Below, piece by piece: positions 56,240-64,000 of a stretch of DNA of 64,000 bases. Each line of letters begins with the position of its first letter. Position 1 is the stretch's first letter. The stretch is from Ectocarpus siliculosus. Its lineage: Eukaryota; Sar; Phaeophyceae; Ectocarpales; Ectocarpaceae. The stretch lies in contig FN649751.1 in assembly GCA_000310025.1 (NCBI GenBank), forward strand, positions 4,293,704 to 4,357,703, in the 5' to 3' direction. The notes beneath the pieces are model-generated. The model was not told the DNA's origin and made no database searches. It saw only the letters and a list, made by a program, of their open reading frames with translations. Position numbers and translations under genes: made by a program.

Positions 56240-56600
56240 TATTTGGAAAGGGTTACAAAATACAGTGGGACAAACACGAAAATCCGCCGTTTCTCAATGC
56301 CGCACCAGCAGGAGCTGACTACTTCTATCTGTCCTACGTGAACATGGCACCACACACCCATCGGTTGTCACTCGCACGTCTTCTCGCCTGCCTATGCCAT
56401 GCGACCACTCTGGTCAGCATCCTGCAGCCCCCTTCCCATCGCCAAACAAATAGAGAAATCCCGATAACGTACCCTGGGCAGTGACGATGTTTCGTTGGAT
56501 GTCTAACAGGAACCATGAAAGGATCGCCTTAAACGTTGTGAACTTCACAGCAGTCTTGGACATGGCGTGAGACCGCCGCACCTGAAACCACGTAGCACAG
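56240..56600. other. Upstream region of GT23 paralogue B
   Basis: The first exon (ATG and membrane anchor) should lie here or further upstream. Minus-strand frames at 56,516-56,334 contain a hydrophobic run (GYVIGISLFVW), but no phase-compatible donor was found. Confidence 0.3.
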
Positions 56601-56609
56601 ACAGATTGG

Positions 56610-56960
56610 GTTATTGATGTTGTTCTTGCTGCTACTGCTGCTGTTGTTGTTTATGGTATTCTGGTCTGAACCGCAGTGCCCTATTGACATAGGTACAGTC
56701 CAGCTGACGCGGATCCCTTCGGTGGCCACAGGCCAACTACCAACCAATGAATACGGTACACATGGGTTAAACGGACACAGAACAATCATCACAGACGTGA
56801 CATGCAATAGATACAAAACCGTCCGAAAGCAAAAAGGAACACCCCAACCAGACAGCAGTCATCAGCCGTCACTGATGGCATATCGAGCACAAGGAGATGA
56901 ACAAGCAGATACCAAAAAGCCATCGCCCCACTAGGCACGCGATGCCGAACAACTAGATTC
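56610..56960 (+). repeat. Dispersed repeat family, copy 3
   Basis: A GTTGTTCTTGCTGCTACTGC lead, then GTCCAGCTGACGCGGATCCC, TGGCCACAGGCCAACTACC, a middle with CCCCAACCAGACAGCAGTCA, and the end GCCATCGCCCCACTAGGCAC with GCGATGCCGAACA. Confidence 0.65.
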
Positions 56961-58904
56961 CCACCCCCGCTAAATGATGGCGAGAAAAAAAACAAGCATT
57001 ATATCCTTGCGTACAATGCGCAAAGACTCCAACTCATCCCGTTCGACTGTGGTTATATCTCGAATGGGTATGTATTGTAGTATTTCTGTGTTTGTATTTA
57101 TTTTTCCGAATATCCATTACCCGCCAGGGTTGCATCAGTCATGTCATTCCACACATAGATCCACCTGGTACACAAACGCTCCACGATCACGCCACAACAT
57201 GCTACTGTCCAGGCACAATCCCCCGATCTTCGGGTCGTTCAACGCAGCTTGCGGTGTACGCTTCTGCGCGTACAGCAGTGAGTTGTGAATGGCATCACCC
57301 AGATTTGCGGACTACTTTCGGGCCGCGGCTGCAATTTCGACAGCACGGCCGGGTACGGCCTACCAACAGATCTTTGGCAGTCAACGCGTACGTCGCTGCT
57401 CCATGATGCCATCTACACAGAAGGCTGTACAAAATTCCTACAGATTCTCACCGTGCAGCGCGCTGAGGGTCAGTAGATCTTCGGAGAGTGGTTTGTAAAA
57501 TGATCCCCCATGTTGAGGTCCACGTTTTGGTCGCGATCGACAGGTCCCGGGGGTCGGTTACAGTCGCGAGACTGTCATGAGAAAATAAATCCCGCCGCGT
57601 TTTTTTTTTTTTCTGTTGCACTGCACCTATGCGCTCACACGCACCACAAGTTGCGGTTGTGCATAGCGTACGGGGTTGGACCGCGTTCTATACTTGTGGA
57701 CTATATGTTGCCAGACGCAAGAAAAACCCTGGAACCATTGGACGAACCCATTCATGTGGGTTGTGGACGATCAACCAAACCTGCGGTGCGTTCAAAAATT
57801 ACGTCAGTGTGCTCACGCCGTGCCATATCTAATGCGATGGTCGGAGACGGTGGAGATGGTGCAGCCTGGATACTCTCGACCGCAGTGAACCACCGCAGCG
57901 TCAGCAGCGGTAGGTCCGTCTGCAGTTTTGCTCATGTTGCATCAATCATGTGCATGGGTCCAGCGGGTTGCGCGGGTCGATTGATGGACAAAATCGCGGG
58001 AGTTCATAGCAGGACTGTAGTGATGTACTGGTAGGCTTTTTGGTTTGGGCCGTTTCGCGCGCCAACCACAAACCCGAGATCTCCGAGCATGTCGTGTTCC
58101 TTTATTCTTTGCGAAGAGCTGTTACCATCAGATCAGTCCCGGTTCCCGGCAGCGAGGTGAGCGTGGAGAAAGAAAGTGTGCGCAGCGGACTGCGATTCAA
58201 TACTAGTAGCAGCCCAGCAGAGACGGCAGCCGCAGCACCTCGCAAAACTGGGTTCGTTGTGTGTGATGTATTCCTCTCGTTTGGCGACTGACTGTGAACA
58301 ACTAAATAAAGATTTCAGGTCGAACCCCCGCGGCGTGGGCAAATGGTAGACGCGCATTTATAGTACATTGTACCTCACTCTTTTTCGCCCGGGCAGTTTT
58401 GAGCATCGATCTTGCCTCATCGAGGAGGTGTGTACATCGTTTGTACGATGACCTTCCGCGGAGCGCTCATAGGCAAGCAAAGGTCTCTCTCGTAGATAAA
58501 GACGCTTGTTTCGAGCCTTCACCACGCACATGCGGCACATCCGGGAACCCTGCCTAACCGTTCTTCTTCGCGGCTCCTGCGACGAAGTCAATCCATCTAG
58601 ACCACCTGCCACTGGATCGAGCAAAGCTCGAGGCACACGCTTCGGCTGTTACATGTACATGAGGGCACAACTTGGCACAACGACAACTAACTGCGGGTTT
58701 TATTTGCGCGTGTTACGCGTTATTGACCGCGAATTTCATCTGATTCTCGACAAGGGATCGCAGAACAGGGGTTTCGACTCTGGCTCTTTTCTCATACTTT
58801 AATCCAACATTAAGAAATAAAACAACCTTCTCGCCGGAAGAACGTGGTAGTTACAGAATATAGGACACCATCAAGAGGCATCGTGCGCGCTGGCACGTCG
58901 AGGT

Positions 58905-59010
58905 TTGCTACTGGAGCTAAAATATCGAAGGTCGCAGCTAATCTCTGAAAACAGAGTTGCTTGCTACTGGAGCTGAAATATCGAAGGTCGCAGCTAGTCT
59001 CTGAAAACAG
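58905..59010. repeat. 50-bp tandem duplication
   Basis: TTGCTACTGGAGCT(A/G)AAATATCGAAGGTC... occurs at 58,905-58,954 and 58,961-59,010, ending CTCTGAAAACAG each time. Two mismatches in 50 bp. Confidence 0.95.
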
Positions 59011-60149
59011 TACGAAACAGAACTAAGCGGCATCCAATATTGATCACGGCGGTGCTCACCGCCACGGACCCTAAACCCCTGAACGGAGGGTTGTCAGCAA
59101 TAGCTAGTGGCATCACCTATGACGTAAACCCGCAGCTCAGGAGATTGGGGTCAGTGGTGACGAGCGCAAGCAGTACAAGACACTGGGTGTCGATATAATT
59201 TGGAGAGGTTTGCCGAGATTGCAGGCTAATACTACGACGCTCGATATTACCACCACAAAAACAGATTTGAAGGCGCTAACACGCACCCCCCGCGATGCCC
59301 TCTAATGATATTATGCACCAGGTTCCTGATAACATAAACCTTATCTGAGCGCCTGCCGCTTGGGCTCTTTGACTTCAAGTTAGATTTGGTGTGAATTTTT
59401 ATCTTGATTTCAAAGGAGGTGTGTGGAGGTAGACGCGTGAAATGTATGTGTTCAGCAACCTCTACTGCCGCTCTGTGCGAGAATCAACGATTTCTGTTTT
59501 TCGCGATGCCTTCCGACTTGTCTTCTGTGTCTCTTGTGCGTGTTCTGGTGCTCTTGCGTTTATTTTCAAATTTTGGCAACATCCAAGTTCTTGTTTCGTC
59601 ACCCCTTCAGTATTGTGTGTTTGTGCGGAACAGTAGGGTGCATGCGGTCGTAATAACTTTACTTGTCGTAGGATTAAGGCTGCCCGGCTCCTCAAAAAAG
59701 GAAAGCGATGAAAGGAATCACTTTTCTCCGAGAAATACCCATTGAATAATGAGCAAGGGATTTGCACAAAAGGGGCGTGATATGGAGGGCACGTAAAATC
59801 GACGCGGAAAATATCTTTTTAGCATCATTTTGGGTGGTAGATAGAAAATTCAAACAGTGCGATCGATCAAACCGCTTCATGTTGGTGGCCTAGAAAATCG
59901 CCCGAAGAAACAGCGTGATACGCGTTCACTCCGTCTGTTCATCCGTGATACACACGTGAAGAACGGCGGCGACACGCCGACAACGCACCTGCAAGAGCCG
60001 GCAATCGGTGCAAATTCGGGTTACTGCGTGTATCTTTGGGTGTTCACAAGAATGCCTTTAGAGTTGTTTCTGGCCGCCTTCTACAGGTGTCGAGGGATGT
60101 GACGCCAGCACACACCGCGTTGGTATGTTCTGGCAATGTTGAGAAGTGT

Positions 60150-60197
60150 ACTTGCTCGTGGCGAGCTCGAGTTACTTGCTCGTGGCGAGCTCGAGCT
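60150..60197. repeat. 24-bp exact tandem duplication
   Basis: ACTTGCTCGTGGCGAGCTCG followed by AGTT or AGCT, twice in direct contact. Each unit holds the CGAGCTCG palindrome. Confidence 0.95.
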
Positions 60198-60375
60198 ATC
60201 CGCATCTGCAGCGGAGTTTCTGGGCTGTTCACCAAACCTCTGTGTAAGAATGTAAATTCACCCACCTCGATCTCGCGCGACAAGGCCACTGTGAATAATG
60301 GCCGCCCTCTTCTTCCGTCACATGTCACGTCCCGGCCATTTCTCAACGTGTGTGCGTGTCGTTTTTATTTGAGTT

Positions 60376-60788
60376 GACCGCGCTAGCCGGCTGACCAATG
60401 AAACGACGTCAGTCTAAGTGCGGTGGAAAACACAATATGCTTCTATAGGCCACGATCTGGGACCCTGTGACCGAGCGTCATGGGAAAGTCCATACTACTC
60501 TCGGGATTAATGACACATACCGTAGCAATAACAGGAGCAAACTGCACGTGTTTGCTATTGCTGCTACTACGTTGGATGCGCGTGCGTTTTAGACCGCTTT
60601 CATCGTCTTCCCTACATATACCAAACCACTCTCGTTGCCAGTTTTCCTCCTACTTTTTGGCAGTTCCTGCGGCGTTTGTTGTGAGGAAGGCCATCTCGCT
60701 CAAACCCTTTGCTCTTGTGCTTGTGCTCATGTGTGTTAGTTAGAAGCATCGACCGCGCTAAACGGTTGACAAATGAAAAGACGTCAGT
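60376..60788. repeat. Spaced direct repeat, 38 bp, ~375 bp apart
   Basis: GACCGCGCTAGCCGGCTGAC at 60,376 and GACCGCGCTAAACGGTTGAC at 60,751, each followed by (C)AATGAAA(C/A)GACGTCAGT. The preceding 60-80 bp also look related, so a longer diverged duplication is likely. Confidence 0.8.
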
Positions 60789-62401
60789 GCCGGACGGGGT
60801 CAAAATTTCGATCCGATAACCTACTCCCTCCCCCGTACAGCGTGAAACATCAACAGAAATGGTGTATTTTCCATGGCAACTGCTTCGTTGGTCTCAGAAC
60901 GCACAGTGTCACATATTGCACCCCTATAGCGGCGTGTTCAGATGTTCATGTTGGCTCTCTAATTTCCTCAACGGTTTTGCTGGCTATCATGCAGTGAAGG
61001 TTCAATCAGCTTTGCCTTCCCTCTTCCTTCCGTTCAATTTATCCGAAGGTCGATCGATCCCTGGCTAGTGCTTCCGCCCGACAACAGGAATCGGCGTTGT
61101 GCGGACCTCGGGGTCTACTGGGGTGAAGGATTGTCGAGAACGCTGGGCCCAAAGCATGCAAACAAACGCTAGGTACGCCGGACTCCACCCAGTTTAAGAA
61201 CACTCAATTGTACCACGTACCTTCGAATACGAATCGAACCACCTCGGTCGGCGTTTCTACCTCTGCCAGAGCCGGTTGTTTTTCATTATTTTTATCTGTG
61301 GTAGAATGCTTGCTCTCTGGAACCAGTTGTCCTGCGCGACGAAACGGCCACCTCTGTGTCTATCTCCAATGCTCTTCGACCGGCAGCCGGCAACGGTGAT
61401 ACACCACCCGCAACCAACGTATTGTATGCGCGCTTCGAGCGAAGCGTGAGCTTGCTGTGGGTATCATGTACCTGTACGGGTCGGCTTCGGCCACCAGTCT
61501 CCGTCAGGTGTCAGAGAACAGACAGGCCCTTCCCACCATACTCGCACCCTACGGCAGATGACCCCCGGGTAGCGAACTGCCCAAGTGATGTTTCTCTTGT
61601 TGAAGATTGCGGGCATCCTTGGAGGAGCAGCCCTTGTTATTACACGTATGTGCGTCTACCAACGTCGCGTCAACGGGGAGCCGCAAAGTCATTTGCCAAA
61701 GGCGGGCCTCGACAAGGTATTGAACCATACTGTATTTTCTGGGGGGGGTGCGTTTTGTCTCGAATGTTGATCCTGAGACAACAGTAGTGTTTACATGAGG
61801 GCATACCGTCATTATCAGTATCTTCGGAAACTCTTGATATAGATCAGGGACGATATTGAAAAATCCATGCAGCGAGTTTTTCTCCGTGGGAGTATCAATC
61901 GTCTGCAGCTAATAGTAACAGGAGCCAGGAGAGCAATGGATTTTCGCAACTGTGATGGCTTCTCGAAGCGCGCACAGTTACGACCAAAGCGCACCGGCAT
62001 GGAGATTTGCCGCTGAGCAAACATTTAAATTGCATATTCTGTTGCGCATTGTTGTCAGCCCATGCACTCACTCGTGTGCCCGGGGTCTTTGGTCTCGGTC
62101 CTCTGCTGTGCTATTTTCCTCGTCTTTCAAAACTCTGGGTGTTTGCGCTCGTAACACGCCGCACGCGCGATGCCGTCACGTTCGGTTTCTGTGCCGTCCA
62201 AGAAGCCGCGGATCGATCGCCCAGGGGAGCTCGTCGAGAGCCAATATGCCAATCTACGGGGTAGGACCGCACTCGCCATTCATGACTGTACATACGGGTG
62301 TTAAACCCGGGTTTTCGGCCAACACATGGCACTCGAGGTTGTTTGGTGTACTGCAAAGCGCTTGTTTTCATCCATCGCGCATAATATTCGTTTATGTGTC
62401 T

Positions 62402-62600
62402 GTAGCGAGTGTAGAGGCCCAACTTACATACATCGCACCCGCAATCAGGGCTTGTCGAGTCATCGTTGAATTGGTGGCGACGCCATATGACAGATAGACA
62501 AAGTGTGTACTTTCCTCTCCGTAGCGAGCGTAGAGGCCTATATTTGTCGCCCCAGCAACAATCGGGAATTATCGATCCAGAGTTGATTTGGTGGCGACAC
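62402..62600. repeat. Tandem duplication, ~119-bp period
   Basis: GTAGCGAG(T/C)GTAGAGGCC starts each copy (62,402 and 62,521) and TTGGTGGCGAC ends the conserved part (about 62,481 and 62,597). Middles are diverged but share GCAATC or ACAATCGGG-type words. Confidence 0.85.
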
Positions 62601-62928
62601 AAGCGATGCTGTTTCATCTGATGATCGCTCCGTAAAGCAGCAACAACGAAGACCGGGGCCACGTCTATCGCCAACACCGCCGAGGACATCGTGGCTACAC
62701 ATCGGGTTACGCACGACGGAATCGTCAGGAGCGACGAAAGCGCAACGGCCGCGATCGTACAGCCAAGATTTGAGGAAAATATTGAAAATGAACAATTGAG
62801 CCTGGAACATAATGGAGGTTCAAATCCTGGTCGAGAAAAGTCGCTGGCCGAGTTCACGACCGCAACTCCTGGTAGAGCTACGAAACCATTGGCATTGAGA
62901 GAGTCAGGGTGGGAAATCGGTCAATATA

Positions 62929-63461
62929 TGAGACGACAGAGGCGCCAAAGGCGGACGCAGGCGGTATCACAATCTCACCATGGCCATCTGCCTGACAGAC
63001 AGCAGCTTGAGCAGCAGCGGCTGGAACAAGAGGATCTTATGAACGGCGAGGCCCACGACCGATTACCAGAGGGGCAGTCACTGCGGCAGCACCTAGATGA
63101 ATGGCCGCACGGACAAGCGGAAACGGGCAGACCAGGCTGGGTGCAGCAAGCCGAACCAACGACTGGTGGCACTATCATGTATCACGAAGAGCGCGACCAG
63201 GCGGACCACCAGCAGACCAGGCGGATTTCTGGGCACCATGCTGTTGTCGATGCCGATCAACATGTTGGAATTGCTCCTCGGACGAGGGTAGATCACCGAA
63301 AGGATATCCTTGCTGCCGAGCCTGCCCTTGTCGGAGCTGGTGCCGTGTGGTCCAAGTTGCAGGCGGCCATCGCATCGCAAAACCAGTGTCCGAATCCCCC
63401 ATGCGGCAATGTAAGTTACCTTCGTGTTGGTATTCTGTGGGTTCTTCTGCCCAATGGCTGA
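62929..63461 (+). CDS. Possible Gln/Arg-rich ORF, unknown
   Basis: From an ATG at about 62,929 a 177-codon frame reads MRRQRRQRRTQAVSQSHHGH and then a hydrophilic Gln/Glu/His-rich product with RQQLEQQRLEQEDL. There is no domain, and the opposite strand gives a Ser/Cys-rich frame, so base-composition bias may explain the open frame. Could be a gag-like fragment. Confidence 0.2.
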
Positions 63462-63469
63462 CACATATG

Positions 63470-64000
63470 AGCTACAATGGTGAACTGTCGTTGAGATCGA
63501 AACTTCTTGCGGAAACAGCAGTCTCCACGGCAAAAGTGCCAAAGCCGAAACTTTTTTTCTTTGATTGTCAACATTTCATGTCAGAAACTCAATACAATCA
63601 AGCGACCTCTACCTAATTGTGCTGGGGTAGTGTATACCATGGTCATTTTATGCGACGCGGGTACTAAAATATTTTTTAGTTTTTTTCGTTTGCACCCTTC
63701 CCGTCACCAAGAAAATGAGCGTCAACTATCGCCTAGGGGAAGGACTGCCGACACGCATCATGGCAACGTTGAAAACCGGCAGGAGCTGTTGGTGTGTTTC
63801 ATTGGTACGCGAAAGAAATTTCAAGGCACCCACTGTCAACGCCCCACGGGACGTAGTCGTTGTTTGGGATTAAGAACGGGGTAGGAGGGCGATAAGACAG
63901 GAAATTGTCCAAGGAAACGGATGTTCCAATACACATGACTATCCGTTTGTCGGACCATTGCATGCATTGCCGTGCCGGGAACGCCCGGGCTCACGAAAAG
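63470..64000. other. No supported gene
   Basis: Short frames only. No repeats or domains recognised up to the window end. Confidence 0.4.

Larger units (their letters stand above)
56970..62390. other. No supported gene; short duplications
   Basis: Frames up to 174 codons (57,510-58,034 plus) show no domain. A T run lies at about 57,600-57,613. Small duplications are listed separately. Confidence 0.4.

Noticed and set aside
62810-62840. GGTTCAAATCC resembling a tRNA T loop
   Set aside because: The stem does not pair over five bases, and no other tRNA arms are present.

Overview
This window reads as nuclear DNA of a multicellular or complex stramenopile alga, most likely a brown alga. The evidence is indirect. 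Genes are split into short exons with GTGAGT-type donors and introns of about 70 to 1,500 bp. The recognisable host genes are Golgi-type enzymes of complex glycan synthesis: two GT23 fucosyltransferase-like paralogues and a carbohydrate sulfotransferase. The rest is dominated by LTR retrotransposons, a LINE remnant, MITE-like DNA, CAG/CTG repeats and many short tandem repeats. No rRNA, tRNA, CRISPR or prokaryotic operon structure was seen. The species cannot be fixed from the sequence alone.

Layout. 1-2.9 kb holds no supported gene. 2.9-5.0 kb is repeat DNA: a CATGGCCGGTC minisatellite, a 140-bp duplication and two TTACCGCC-rich blocks. 6.2-11.1 kb (+) is the 5' half of a decayed Ty3/gypsy element: gag with zinc knuckle, a NADAR domain, protease, reverse transcriptase and the start of RNase H. 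11.4-13.0 kb (-) carries the other half (end of RNase H and the pre-integrase region) in the opposite direction, as if inverted. 15.4-17.6 kb (-) is a multi-exon gene with a GDS motif (SGNH/PC-esterase-like). 21.5-26.5 kb (-) is GT23 paralogue A. 28.7-32.4 kb (-) is a gene-like array of four copies of one symmetric exon. 33.6-34.6 kb (+) is a LINE 3' remnant. 39.0-45.1 kb (-) is a nearly complete Ty1/copia-like LTR element with gag and integrase but no visible reverse transcriptase; its 5' LTR is interrupted by a 641-bp MITE and a 301-bp solo-LTR-like insert. 46.3-47.5 kb (-) is a two-exon sulfotransferase. 53.2-56.2 kb (-) is GT23 paralogue B. 56.5-64.0 kb holds short duplications and no gene I can support.

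How the genes may fit together. The GT23 enzymes would transfer fucose from GDP-fucose, the sulfotransferase would sulfate a sugar using PAPS, and the GDS protein could be an O-acyl/acetyl transferase or esterase acting on polysaccharide. All lie on the minus strand, and the sulfotransferase and GDS gene each encode a hydrophobic segment suited to a type II Golgi anchor. That suits synthesis of fucosylated, sulfated glycans, but physical proximity here is spread over 40 kb and does not prove a joint pathway.

Limits. Exon borders were set by eye from GT/AG sites, reading phase and comparison between the two paralogues. First exons are mostly unresolved. Many open frames in the window begin at non-ATG codons or are shadows, and these were left out.
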